From positions 13,348,001 through 13,412,000 of the forward strand of contig OY754469.1 in assembly GCA_963575645.1 (NCBI GenBank): a DNA stretch of 64,000 nt, in the 5' to 3' direction. Below, in pieces: positions 21,181 to 32,758 of the stretch (within the stretch, counting starts at the first letter, position 1; each line of letters starts with the position of its first letter). Under the pieces are notes generated by a model. That model did not search any database and had not been told where the DNA came from. It saw only the letters and a program-made list of their open reading frames with translations. Source of the DNA: Xanthostigma xanthostigma (taxonomy: Eukaryota; Arthropoda; Insecta; Raphidioptera; Raphidiidae). The translations under genes and the position numbers were made by a program.

Positions 21181-22512
21181 AAACAAATTTCGCTATATAG
21201 AGTTTACACTGTACCTAGTTAGAAAAAAATCCCTAGTGTCCTTTTATGAGGGTACTTCACTGTCAAGGAAACATACGTTTATAAAGAGAGATCTCCTTTC
21301 TCTGTACAACTTACTGAAGCGAATGATTAGTTTTCACTGGTGTAGAAAATGTATGGAGCGATGCAGAATAATGTCTTCACAACATGGATTTGCGGTGGTG
21401 ACTGCGTCAATATTATTTAGGTGTTAAGTTCTAACTTTCATGTGTCTACTTCCGTTTCGTGTTATTAGACAATAATTTCATACAGTAGGTATATTAGAAT
21501 TACAGTCACTAAATCAAACAAGAGTTACTATAGATTATTAGTCTAGTCAACAAACTCATAAACGTGTTATGACTTAAAATAGCTCGTAAAAAATTACTGG
21601 TGGATCATTGGATTTCGAATGACGTCTAGAAAAATGTTTAAAATATTTTATTAGCACATAGGAAATTCAAATTACAAAAGTTATAAACAACTTAAGATGA
21701 AAAAAAGGCAATTTGTTTTTTGCTGATAAAAAAAACTATAAGCGAAAAAAAAAATAATCGGGAAAAAAATTCTTAAAGAGGAGGAAATTTCCAATAAAAA
21801 AGTCCCGTCTCCCGGGACGCTATCTTTATAATTTTCTCATAGTTTTTTGAATCATTCATACTTTCAATCTTTCGCGATTTATATTTCTGAAGAAGATCCA
21901 AATCCGGATCGAAACGTCATCTTGTGTTATAGGTATTGATTTGTTATTTTATTATTTTTTGTCAATATATTGGTCTGAGAAAAATTGGTCGACAATTTTA
22001 TTTATTTTGAAGAGTTCTATTCAGACGTTAATCAAAGATTTGAATTTATTATTTATAGTTTTAATTTAACGTTGAAAATAGGGTTTCGCGCGGCCGTTAT
22101 ATTTCGAGCGCACAGCCCTGTTGAGACAGTACAAAATATAAAAGAATTTTTTTATAGTATTAAATGACAATTTAAAATTTTTAATAAATTATGGTGTCAT
22201 CTAAACACTTAAAAGAATGAAATTCCGTTGAAAAAAATTTTTAAATTTTTTTTTAAATGACAACAACAAAAAAAGTTTAAATAATTGGTTTATAATTTTT
22301 TTGCTTCTTAGAGCCCTTTTTACATAATATATATACTTAACAAGATCACGTTATAAAAGTTTTTAAAAATTGTTTAATTTTATATTATTATTTTTAAAAT
22401 TAACAAAAAAATGACAAATATATCATTTAACTTTAAAAAAAATATATTAATAAACAAAATAAACAATTTTTAAAAACTTTTACAACGAGATCTACGTGGG
22501 TTAAAAGAATTA
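21181..22512. other. AT-rich DNA with a one-armed copy of foldback family F
   Basis: At about 21886-22050 the text CTGAAGAAGATCC...GGATCGAAACGTC is followed by the arm of foldback family F (AAATTGGTCGACAATTTTAT). It matches the right half of the 1738-2772 element, but no left arm is found here. A 100-codon frame at 21125-21427 has no motif. Confidence 0.4.
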
Positions 22513-23012
22513 ATAAAAAAACTTTTTAACAAAAAAATTAAACCGCCGAAAAACTGAAAAGCAAAAAATAATAAATCTTTTTATTTAACTAAGTTCTATC
22601 TAAGTAGTTGAACGTATGTGACAGTCTAGTATATCTAAGTAATTTTGAGTCGGCGTCAACAATCCTTCGCCGAAAATCTCTGAGCGTTCACGAAGTTAAT
22701 GTCAGCGACAGAGCAACCCGAACGGGCACACTGAGGGCACACGTCTTTGCGAGTGGTTGTGTGGAGAGCGCATGTTTGGAATGTTAATGTTTATCGCTGG
22801 AGATTTCACGTATCATTGTTAATTTGATTTGGTTATTTCTTTTAGTGATCTTTGTTCATTGATGGTTTGACGCCGACTCAAAATTACTTAGATATACTAG
22901 ACTGTCACATACGTTCAACTACTTAGATAGAACTTAGTTAAATAAAAAGATTTATTATTTTTTGCTTTTCAGTTTTTCGGCGGTTTAATTTTTTTGTTAA
23001 AAAGTTTTTATT
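22513..23012. mobile_element. foldback element with about 147-bp nearly perfect arms
   Basis: The left arm 22513-22659 and right arm 22867-23012 are reverse complements with almost no differences by eye. The inner ends read TTTTGAGTCGGCGTCAA and its complement. The 207-bp loop is much richer in G and C than the arms (for example GAGCAACCCGAACGGGCACA) and has no open frame of note. Arms this similar mean a young element or ongoing gene conversion. No target duplication is certain. Family unknown. Confidence 0.8.
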
Positions 23013-23039
23013 TTATAATTTTTTGTGGCTATATAATTT

Positions 23040-23470
23040 ATAATTGTAATACACAAAGCATGAAAATCTGTGAGTGAACTATAAATCACCCCCTATTTTC
23101 CCACCCTTAGGGTAGGAGTTTTTTTTCCAAATTTATATGAGACGAGCCTCGAGGTATACCCTATCCAATAAAAAAATAATTATCAAAATTGGACCACTCT
23201 GTAAAAAGTTATGTGTGGTCATACATTACAATCAGTGAGTGAACAATCAATCATCCCCTGTTTTCCTACCCTTAGGGTTGGAATTTTTTTACCAAATTTA
23301 TATGGGACCAACTTCGGGGTATACCCTTTCAAACAAAAAAATAATTATCAAAATCGGACTTTTCTGTAAAAAGTTATGCGTGGTCATACATAAATAAAAA
23401 AAAAAAAAAAAAAATATACGCGTCGAATTGAGAACCTCCTCCGTTTTTGTTTTTCGTCGGTTAAAAAGTG
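23040..23470 (+). repeat. LINE 3'-end-like repeat with two tandem units
   Basis: Two direct units of about 165 bp share GTGAGTGAAC...AATCA, ACCCTTAGGGT and CTGTAAAAAGTTATG, then an A-run (about 23392-23412) and TACGCGTCGAATTGAGAACC with TCCTCCGTTTTT. The last phrases are familiar from 3' ends of insect RTE-type LINEs. No reading frame remains. Confidence 0.5.
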
Positions 23471-23929
23471 GTTAACATGTGGTTTTCAAACATGATAATT
23501 TCAGAAAAAAACGGTAGATTAAAAATGTCAGTACCGTATATTGATTTAACGTGCTGAAGCTGTGCTGACGTAGAATAAGTTTCTTTAACGAAAATCTACA
23601 AACCAGAGCGGTCGCTGGGCGAGTTCCGGATAAGGCGATCCATCATATCCATGAAGGTGTCACTCCGAGTGACACTAACAATCCCATTATAGTTTTACGC
23701 CAATGCAATGTGATGTCGTGCGCACTTTCTGCGGTTATTCCGCGTTTCTATACGTTTCTCTCTCTTACACACACGTGGGTTCCTTTACAACATTAAATCA
23801 TTTCGCCCGACAAATCTAACTAAAAACGTATGTATATATACAACTTGTCATCGTTAAAATAGAGGACTTCGATACACGACTGATTTAATATACAGAAAAA
23901 TGTATCTGGCAAAAATGTCTCAAGTTACC
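23471..23929. other. unassigned DNA
   Basis: A less AT-rich island at 23600-23770 (GGTCGCTGGGCGAGTTCCGG, GTGTCACTCCGAGTGACAC) has no long frame. The second phrase is a short palindrome. Nothing further supported. Confidence 0.35.
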
Positions 23930-24100
23930 TGGTACTAAATCCGTTTCTTTTGTTTGCTTCTGAACTAATAACTTTGAGTAAATTCTATCAGATGTCGTTA
24001 CATGTTACTAAAACAATTTTTGTGAAAACACCGAAATTTTGTACAAAATATTTAATAAAAAATATCCTATAGCGTAAGCTGCACCAATCAATAGTTTTTT
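23930..24100 (-). mobile_element. Helitron family C fragment
   Basis: TTCTGAACTAATAACTTTGA, CAGATGTCGTTACATGTTAC and TCCTATAGCGTAAG match the interior of the complete family C Helitron at 29161-29580 in reverse orientation. Neither terminus is present. Confidence 0.6.
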
Positions 24101-25319
24101 GAACAATTTACACTTCGAAACAAAATTTTTCTACACACGCATTTTAATAAAAATTTGACTTGAAAAGCGATATTTTTCTATGTGGATCAACCATTAGGGA
24201 GTTAGACTGCTTCTGCTTGTATAGATACTATAACGAAATGATCGCAATCTAAAATCAATGTTAAATGAATTATTTTTTAACAATGCTTTCTGCAACCCAA
24301 CATAACAGTTAAACGCACTGAGCATGTCGAGTCGATCTGCAGCACTAACTTATGAATACCGGGTTAAAGTCGTACTATTAATATTGGGTCGGCGTCGTAC
24401 TATTCAACTACAGAAAGTGTTTAAAACTTTCGAGAGCTATTATATCTAAGCTAATTATAAAATAGGTACGATTGTTGATGTAGTTTTGTTTTGAACTGGT
24501 ACTAAATATTGTGCATTAAAAACGTTAAAAAAACATAGTACAGTGCGGGCAAAAGAAAAAAAATGTTTATAGGGACTCTGTCTAAAAAACAAAAGACCAC
24601 CTTCCATTTCAAATGAAATATTGTGGTCACGTTAGCGAAAAACTTTAAAAGAATCGAGAAATTGTCAATGGTTAAATTTGTTCAAGACGGATTTCCTGCG
24701 TTGGGTGAAAGTATAAAACATATATCATATGTTATTTCTTGGCGATTGGCAGTATTTATAACGCGCCACGTTCTCTCTTGTATAAATCACTAAAAGAAAA
24801 GTGTTTTTATAAGTGCAAATGTAGAATTTTATGTAGTCTTTTTAGAAGGTTTTGAAATTGCAAACAAAGAAATTATTAAATTACTTTTATATTAACTATT
24901 ATATATTTAAAATAAAAGTTTCAATACTTGACGTAAATTTATGTTAATTTTTTGCGAGGGTTCCGTACAAACTTATAGGTAAATAGTTCGTCCATCACGA
25001 GAATCGAGTAACGAGTCTCGAAGGTTTTTCCCGCTCAGCCTTTGGTAAACTGTTGTCTCTATGCATCGACAAAGGTCGCGGCCAGTTTGTCAACTAAGCG
25101 TGTAATTGCAATGAGTTCAGATAGACTACTGAACTGTATTGTACCTCGTGGGTATATCTGATAGCCTAAATATCGTACCGTGTTGTATGCGGTCGCTTGT
25201 TTTGTATTAGAATAGAACTGTTACTGTGTACGTGCGTAACATTTTGTTGCGATTTAAACATTATTTTTTGTTTGTGAAAAATAACTCTAATAATTTAGAG
25301 TGATGGTGATCATGTTTAA
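24101..25319. other. unassigned AT-rich DNA
   Basis: From about 24956 (GAGGGTTCCGTACAAACTTA) to about 25740 (ACAGAACCCTAAAA) the edges resemble a common insect interspersed repeat with GGTTCCGT ends and a run of GACGGACAGACAGACATACA. Coding capacity is absent. Confidence 0.35.
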
Positions 25320-25430
25320 ATATTAGAAGATTGAAGGATGAACATGGTGGCATAAGATCAATGAACATTCAGTATTTGCTTAGTTCATTGATCCTATTCC
25401 ACCAGGTTCATCCTTCAATCTTCTATTATT
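25320..25430. other. 111-nt hairpin
   Basis: Arms of about 48 bp (ATTAGAAGATTGAAGGATGA and its complement) pair with about five mismatches around a 16-base loop. The shape and size fit either a precursor microRNA or a small foldback element. There is no evidence of expression and no flanking target duplication. Confidence 0.6.
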
Positions 25431-26479
25431 TTTTGTGATGTAACTACAAATTTACGGTTTTCGGATTTTTCCCTTTACTTATGCTATAAGACATTGCTTC
25501 TTGTTAATTGTCATCATTCTAGGTCAACGGAAATTACCCTATAGATTTTGATTCCCAAGAGTCTTGACAGACTGACGGACAGACAGACATACAGCCGGAC
25601 AACAAAACGATCCTATAAGGGTTCGTTTCTCCTTTTGAAATATAAATAATATATTTGTCTCATAAAATACAGTAATAGACACAAATCATTATAACTTTAC
25701 CCAGAGAGACAATACAGCGCTACTTTAGGTATACAGAACCCTAAAAACAGAAAGATAAGATACTTCTCTAGAATCTATTAGGTATGTCACGTAGTGTTGA
25801 GCCGTGATAAAACGACAAAAACAAATGCGTGAGCATCACCTACATAAGCTCACGAGTGAAGTGAAACTTCTTTAGAGTTATGAACTCGTTTTGATGCGTT
25901 ATTCATTATGCGTTACCAAAGCTTGGACTATAGGGATCAAGGCTTCTGTAATTTTACATTTCTGCGCATACTTCAACAATTTTAAATAAATTCGCAGCAC
26001 ATTATTTTTGTCAAGAAATAAAACAAAGTATATTTAACATTAAAGTGTTTTGAAAGAGAAATAATGACTCAGTCTAGTGGATATAATTTAAGCAAACCGT
26101 GAAATCACTTTCAAGACGAATTTTAATGCGAATAATAATTACCCATCTTCCTTAGCCTCATTGCCACGACTCCTTGACTTGTATAATTGATCATCGAAGT
26201 CATTTAAATAAAATGCTACATTTTGAACTTTGTCATTGTTAACCTTCATTTAGACATGTGGTATATACCTAATCACAAAGTTACAAGAGTTTTCTTCGTG
26301 TTTTATATAAATTCATCTTGAAATATATAATTTATGTAAAGAATCCCGCACAAACCTTATGGGATTTGGTTCTAGGTTAAATTCAACGAAAATGGTTTTA
26401 TTTTATAGTTTAAAGGACACTAAGAAAAAATGTTCATGGGCGCATAACCTAAAAATCAATAGATTTTTAGCTACATATA
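25431..26479. other. unassigned AT-rich DNA
   Basis: The right part of the GGTTCCGT-type repeat (to about 25740) and then nothing supported. Confidence 0.35.
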
Positions 26480-28256
26480 CAGAGTGTCCTACGATATGAC
26501 TGCCATAGCCTGGGACTGTGTTGCTGGGGTGATTTCAAGTCAAAAATGTCTAATGAACATATATCCGGAACGCTATCCTAACTGAGCTAAAAGCATTTGA
26601 AGTCTCTATCCAAAATACCGATTTTTAATTTAGATCCAACAAAGGGAGGAGGAAGCCTTCAATGACAATGGTCTACACTCTACTGTTATATGGTCCCGGG
26701 ATAACAGAAACTTTTAACGCGTTTTTCTCAAAACTACTTTTTTCAAATGGCCGACAGTTAATTTCCGGAACTACTAAACCGATTTTAAGAAATCTTGGTG
26801 CGTTTTGCCTATTGACACGTTTTGTATGTCAATTCACCTCAACTTGGCCAAAAAATTGAAATATAAACTTTTAGCAAAAAAAAAAAAACTAGTGGAAAAA
26901 AGGCGGATTTTAACGTTCCGTCATTTTTTTCTTTTTTAGTAAATAAACTGAATTAGCACGTAAAAAATCTTTCTTTACAAGTTACCATTTTTTTTTTGTT
27001 TCGGACTTGCCGATCCTGAGATTAACTGTCGGCAATAGAACAACATTTTTTAAGGGCTCTACTTTGGCGCTCTCTGGATATTATTTAAAAAATAAAAATT
27101 AAAAAAAAATTATTTTTGTAGTTAAGAAGTACATAGTATTGTAAGAAAAGTTTTATATCTATATCTAATAAAGCAACAATAGAAAAAAAATTGTAATTTG
27201 ATGTTTTTTTTGGCCTTCTAAAGTGGACACCTACCTTAATTTAAACTCGTTGACAAAGGAACTGTTTATATATAAATTTAATCCGTATAAAAAATATGGT
27301 TTCGAAAATAGTTGTGTGGGCAAAGTATCAAGTCAACGTATAAAAAAATGTTGTACCTACAATTATTAACGCACACTAATCTTAAATTAACAATTAACAA
27401 AACTGTCTGAATTTATTAATTTATCTAACTGATATTTATAACCCCTTTATTTAAGCGAATCCTTTTAAAATGTATATTGAAAATTAACTTTGTTAATGAA
27501 ATACAATATAATTTCGTTCATTATAAATAAAGTAAGTCAAAAATCAAATAACTGGATCCTCCTGAAATGCAATCGTTTGATAACAACCTTCCAAAACATT
27601 ATTATATAACAGAATAGAGAGAAACCAAGTAATTACAAATAAGTTATTTGACTCACGTTATTTAAGAGCGCAAATTAGGCTACCTCTTCCCTTTTCGCCC
27701 ATATTGTACACGTCTGTTCTTTCTATTTTCAGGCTTCCTCTTCTTCTTCTACTTGACTGTCTTCGCAGTTTTAATTGCAAAGATACTAATGCCCTCATCT
27801 ACTGTTTTCTCAACCGACAATGGTACGGAATTTCATGAATTCTTAATATTACGGACTTGAAGAATGTAAAATATTATTAAATAAAGCAGATATTTTATTT
27901 TTAAATAACGACCACTTAACACTGCTGAATATATGCACTTTGAACTTACACAAAAAACGACGAAACTCAAGCACCAAGTTCGTTTTTTATCTACTAGTAA
28001 AATTGCAGACATAAAACCGTTAACAAGGGTTAACAGTCGGGTTACATAAAAGCATACTGCTGCTAATTTAAGAAATTTAAATTATATATTTGTAAAGAGT
28101 CTTCCTGGAAAACAAGTACTACTAGTTTATATTTTAACCGTATAGTTAATTCTTTATTTTTAAACGTTTACGGTCAACCAATTTTGTTTGTTTTGGTTTG
28201 ATTTTTGTAGGTGGTATTTTCCCGTTTTAAATTAAACATATCAACGGTCTCGTATT
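26480..28256. other. unassigned DNA, one transposon-like edge
   Basis: TACAGAGTGTCCTACGATAT near 26482 resembles the common insect ACAGGGTGTCC-type repeat edge; a second similar edge is at 39208. No opposite end found. No gene supported. Confidence 0.3.
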
Positions 28257-28428
28257 GCTTAAAATTCAGAGGTTCCCAGACTTTTTTTCTCATAGACCAC
28301 TTTCAAAATTTAGCTGGTTCCGGTGGGCCCCCTACAGCTACACTTATACCATATTCCCAAAACTCGACAAAAAATGTGAAGATACGATCTAACTATGGAA
28401 ATTTGCGTTGCGGCTGAGTTCCAACCAT

Positions 28429-28618
28429 GAATGGGGAGTTTTTTAAATGAAATAGGTGAGAATTGATTGTTTAATTAATTAATTGATTGTACTGTGATAT
28501 CAAAAAAGTAAAGTTGGCCAATCAAAAAAGTGATTCCATCCAACTTTACTTTTTTGACATCTACTCACAGCACAAGAAACCAATCAATTCTCACTTATTT
28601 TTAGAAAACTCCCCATTC
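28429..28618. mobile_element. 190-bp inverted-repeat element inside the hAT
   Basis: Left end GAATGGGGAGTTTTTTAAAT is matched by the right end ...AAAACTCCCCATTC. A second inner inverted pair is TCAAAAAAGTAAAGTTGG and its complement. The whole element would fold into one long hairpin. No clear target duplication. Confidence 0.65.
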
Positions 28619-28689
28619 AGAGTGGTAAAAATTATCTGCCTACATTGATAGGCAAGGCAAGCCAACATTTTAGTTCTTCACTATCGAAA

Positions 28690-28900
28690 GCAGATAGAAT
28701 AGAATAGAATAGAATAGATTCTTTATTTTGGCGAAGTCCAGCCAATGGCTGTTCTGCTTAACCATCTTCAATTTTTACATAATATACATAAACAATATTT
28801 TACATATAGATGTACAATTATGTCTTTTATTCTTGGAAAAATACATACACTAATAACCGATATGAAAAATATGAAAAATATACTGGTATACCTTATAACA
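28690..28900 (-). mobile_element. LINE 3' end with GAATA-type tail
   Basis: Read on the minus strand, AAATAAAGAATCTATTCTAT leads into repeated ATTCT units, a usual LINE 3' end. Upstream text (on the minus strand) has no clear reverse transcriptase frame left. Confidence 0.45.
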
Positions 28901-29160
28901 GAAAGTTTATTATAACAGAATATTGTAAAATAAAAAAAAAGAAAAGAAATTGAAAATTGAATATATTGTTTCGATAATAATTGAGCTTTTAGTTTTAATT
29001 TAAAAGTTTTGTAAGAGAGTTTTTGAAATAAATTTTCGTGGACCCCGCTTACGAATTGTGAACCCCCATTTTTTTGTCACGTCAACGTAGAACCCCGTCG
29101 AGTCTCCCGTGGACCCCTGGGGGTCCACCTGGACCACTTTGGGAACTAATATAGCTTAAA

Positions 29161-29580
29161 TCGATAGATATAAAATTCCCGTGTCACAATTTTGGCCGCG
29201 CTAATCACCGAAACCAGCGAACTGATTTTTTTTAATGAAATTTTGTAAATATGTCTTAAGCTTGGCGCAACTTACGCTATAGGATAGTTTTTATTAAACA
29301 TTTTGTACACAATTACGCTATTTTCTCCAAAAACCTGTTTTAGTAACACGTAACGACGTCTGATAGAATTTATTTAAAGCTATTAGTTCAGAAGCAATCA
29401 AAAGAAACTGTTTTAGTATCAAGTAGCGACATTTGTTAGAATTCGCTCAAAGCTATTAGTTCAGAAGTAAATCTGGTAGAATTTGCTCAAAGCTATTAGT
29501 TCAGACGCCGAGCCAAACACGAAACACATTTTGCAGAATTATATCTATCGCACCCCGATGAAATCGGGCCGGGTCGCTAG
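29161..29580 (+). mobile_element. non-autonomous Helitron, family C, both ends
   Basis: Begins TCGATAGATATAAAATTCCC after an A and ends GGGCCGGGTCGCTAG before a T. The 3' hairpin (GATGAAATCGGGCC region) precedes CTAG. The interior carries direct subrepeats on GCTCAAAGCTATTAGTTCAG. The start coincides with the last base of the hAT target duplication, so the two elements abut. Relatives: 34195-34617, 57884-58383, 23930-24100, 62517-62570. Confidence 0.75.
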
Positions 29581-30156
29581 TAGTATATTAAGTTTTCTTT
29601 TGTAATTTTGGTAAACAAACTAATCAAACAAACAAAATGTTTAACTATTTTTAAAAATATATTTAAGCCGCTTGTTAATTTTCTCAGAAACATTAAATAA
29701 TTCTTCACAAAAAATGGCACGATCCCAAAAAACAATTAACATCATTATAAAAGCCCTGTCACGTTACATCAAAGTAAAAACTAGTGACATATCGCTAAGA
29801 AAATTTATAATTACAAATATTTCACGTTGTCAGCAAGTAGCGTCATCCAGAACGCATCTGTCATCAGTTGATAACCATATGCAGTTTTCATTAAACAAAT
29901 TAAAAAGTACATTTGTGTTATTCTTGGTAATATTGCCCATAAAAACTGTTATAAAAAACGTTCACGTGAATAAAAAATATAAGCTGAATAATATTTAGCA
30001 TTATATCGTTTCAAATGTGGTAAGAAGACAAAAGGGGTTATGGCAGATTTTCTTTAGCACGTTATAAAAATATTACCAATAACATCCAATAATATAAGTA
30101 TAAATTCATGATCTTATTAATTTCTTTAAAATCTTGTAACTGACCCTTCTTTCTTG
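29581..30156. other. unassigned AT-rich DNA
   Basis: A 108-codon frame at 29672-29998 (RSQKTINIIIKALSRYIKVK) looks Lys/Ile-rich as expected from AT-rich DNA. No family recognised. Confidence 0.35.
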
Positions 30157-30962
30157 CTAGCGGCCCGACCCGGCTTCACCCGGGTGCAAAACTGTTTTGG
30201 AAATATTATGTTGACTTTCCCATCTATACAGCAGAACTACCAAAGTACATTGTTTTGATGTATCTCTAAAGATTTGGTCAACGTTCGCCATGTAAGCGTA
30301 CGAAAACACTGTTTGTTGATAAAATACTGTCATAGTTCAGCCGTTTTGTACAAAATATTTACAAATTATATACAGAAACCTTCCTCGTTTATCGCTCTTT
30401 CTATTAGTGAAAACCGTATGAAAATCCGTTCGGTAGTTTTTGAATTTATCGCGTTCAGACAGACAGACAGACGCGGCGGTTTTATATATATAAGCGTATG
30501 AAAACAGTTTTTTTGACGTGATAACGTCTTATAAATTGATGAAACACCGGCTGCACGCACGAAAAAGTGTCACGTTCCGCCTGAGCCTGAGCGTGCAAGC
30601 GAGAGCGCGGTATAAGCGATAAAGAGGCACGATCGGCCCAAGCGTCGGCTTGTACGCATTTCTCTCTCTTCTCGCGTGACGTCAGAGAGTTCATCAATGT
30701 TTCTTTATGACGTTATCACGTAAAACTATCGTCCGTAAACCGACTTTACAGACAACCAATTTTTTGACAAAACACCGTCATAGTTCAGGCATTTTGTGCA
30801 AAATATTTACAAATTATATACAGAAACCGTACTCGTTTATCGCTCTTTCTATTAATGAAAACCGTATGAAAATCCGTTCAGTAGTTTTTGAGTTTATCGC
30901 GTTCAGACAGACAAACAAACGCGGCCGCGGGGGACCGTATTTTATATACCTACGTACGTAGA
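30157..30962 (-). mobile_element. Helitron with duplicated 5' part and an inserted TIR repeat
   Basis: CTAG followed by CGGCCCGACCCGGCTTCACC (30157-30180) is a Helitron 3' end on the minus strand; the 5' end TCTACGTACGTAGGTATATA lies at 30962 beside an A/T junction. About 170 bp of the 5' part (CGCTCTTTCTATTAGTGAAA, CGTATGAAAATCCGTTC) is present twice (30320-30490 and 30760-30955), on either side of a 206-bp inverted-repeat unit. Confidence 0.55.
30516..30721. mobile_element. repeat D copy 1 (ACGTGATAACGTC inverted ends)
   Basis: ACGTGATAACGTC on the left and GACGTTATCACGT on the right, with AAATTGATGAA further in. The interior is GC-rich (CTGAGCGTGCAAGCGAGAGC). A second copy at 45495-46022 shares both this left part and about 45 bp outside the right inverted end (ACTATCGTCCGTAAACCGAC), so the true boundaries are wider than the inverted ends. 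The 71-codon minus-strand frame here has no known motif. Confidence 0.55.
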
Positions 30963-32103
30963 TTATTAATGACTGGTAAAATTTAAGTATCTGCAGAATA
31001 AAATAATGTTAAAAATGATCTGTGGCCGTACCTAGTATAAAAACGGAACTACTGCATTGTATCGCGGATATTTTCACAATATTTTTCTTTATAAAAATAT
31101 CTTGCACATTTCCTTCCATAAAAGCGTTGTAATTAAAACCTTTATTTAAAAACTAACGACGTTAGTAAAATCTGGGAAGCAATTATTTTCATAAAACGCC
31201 CACATTTTTGTCGCAAATTCAAACAAAACATCATTTAGAATAACAAAACTGCTAAAAATTCAAATTAATGTGAATTTTTTATTGTTACGAGAGAGCAATT
31301 ATCTAGGAAATGTGTGCAGAGCAAACTAGGTTATAGTTCAAAGCTATTTCTTAATAAACACATTCATGAAGTTGGGTTTACATACGCTGTAATATTTTAT
31401 GAAAATATATCTTACCTAAAACTAAGGAGGACTATCTTATATGGGAGATAAGTTGAAAAAGTGTCCATATAACGGTTCAAAAATCGTCCGGAATGGCGCT
31501 AGCGCTGCATCCGAGTATAAAATGAATTGAGCAGTTGTTTACCCTTTATAGCAGTTATAAACGAATTAAAGTTCGCTGAGTTGGAAAATTTAATATTTTT
31601 AATGATTAGAGTCGTTAAAAACACTGCAGTAAATAAAATCTAAACTGTTTACGTAGTCCAAAATAATTTAATAAATATAATCCAAAAACCTGCTGTGAGA
31701 TAGTATCGAGAGTGATTTAAATTTTGTTAGCTTTTACTAATATTTTTTAGTCATTTTATAGTTTATTCATATCAGTATAATCGTTTGTTTAATACTAACT
31801 GCATAATAGCACGTTTAAAAATGACATTTAAAACAAAAATTAATTTTATATCATATTGTTTTTTTATTTTTTGTTTTACTTTCGAAAAGTGCGCCATAAA
31901 AAGCGGAAATTCTTCTTTCCTCGTTTACGTTTCTATCCTACTCTAATAATTGTTACCCTCCATACGCTTGCTTTAAACTCTACTCTTTTGCGACAGTGGC
32001 GGTCCCCTAATTTAACGCTTTTTGATGGACACTTTTTCGTATACAGAGATGGTTCTCCTTAACCTCTACTCTGCATGCCTAAAATATGAATAAAAGTCTA
32101 CCA
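30963..32103. other. unassigned AT-rich DNA
   Basis: No gene or element end supported; frames are short. Confidence 0.4.
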
Positions 32104-32340
32104 GCAAAGTTCCCTCTAAGCTGCGCGGGTGTGAAAGTTGCGCAGCCGTTTTTGTATTCTGCGCACAATGGAGTTATTCACCATTTTTTTTTTAAATTTC
32201 ATTTTATAAAAGACTTTCATGTAAAAATGGCAAAAATCCTTTCTTGTCTGTGTTATTAAAAATGCTTTAAAATGTAATTTTCAACAGCTTTTATTAAAAA
32301 AACATGACTTTAAACACAGGCACAAGACCCCCCTACTGGC
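32104..32340 (+). mobile_element. hAT-like end fragment
   Basis: AAGTTCCCTCTAAGCTGCGC is a well-known form of animal hAT terminus, followed by GCGC-rich text. The right inverted end is not found before the SINE that starts at 32376, so it is a fragment. Confidence 0.4.
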
Positions 32341-32373
32341 ACACTTTTACATACATTTTGAACATTTTTGCTC

Positions 32374-32758
32374 CCAGAGCGGTGTAGCGTAGTGGTTCGA
32401 AACCCGGACGGGGCAGATGTGGCTGGGGCTTTTTCCTGCTGCCTCTCGCCGAGAAACGGTAATTCCTGTACCGGCCATCTTGTTGAGATTTTCCATGGTT
32501 TCCCTCAATAATTTCCGATAAATATCGAGATGGTTCTTTACTCAAGGCCATGGTCGATTACCTGTCAAACTTCTATGCTCAAAATGTGCCTTCCTTAGCC
32601 GCCTAATGTCCTGAAATTCCTTCATTCGCCCATTGCTATTAATGAAGTGGAAGTTTAAAAATGTAGAAAATGGCGGGAAGTGTGATAGATGGAAAATAGT
32701 AATGGTGCGACATAAAGTCGAGAAACGGACGTTCAACGCATTATTATTATTATACTGT
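32374..32758 (+). mobile_element. SINE copy with deletion between A and B boxes
   Basis: GAGCGGTGTAGCGTAGTGG (A box) runs almost directly into TTCGAAACCCGG (B box), while the 54726 copy has the full tRNA-like spacing. The body (CTCTCGCCGAGAAACGGTAA, ATTCCTTCATTCGCCCATTG) and a short ATT tail are present. The reverse-frame open stretches at 32333-32775 are SINE sequence. Confidence 0.8.

Larger units (their letters stand above)
28265..29153. mobile_element. hAT element with nested insertions
   Basis: Ends CAGAGGTTCCCAGACT and (reverse complement) TTAGTTCCCAAAGTGGTCCA are inverted, and GCTTAAAA / GCTTAAAT (28257-28264 and 29154-29161) form an 8-bp target duplication with one difference. The GC-rich right end (GTGGACCCCTGGGGGTCCAC) is typical of these elements. 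Inside are a 190-bp inverted-repeat element (28429-28618) and a minus-strand LINE tail (from 28690). No transposase. Confidence 0.65.

Noticed and set aside
21886-21920. Hammerhead ribozyme (CTGAAGA, a GATCC/GGATC stem, then CGAAACGTC)
   Set aside because: The core letters fit, but there is an extra base before the stem, no stem III loop, and the flanks (upstream TTATATTT, downstream ATCTTGTG) do not pair to form stem I.
30482-30697. 71-residue minus-strand protein in a GC-rich island
   Set aside because: It lies inside repeat D, and the corresponding part of copy 2 at 45.5 kb does not keep the frame.
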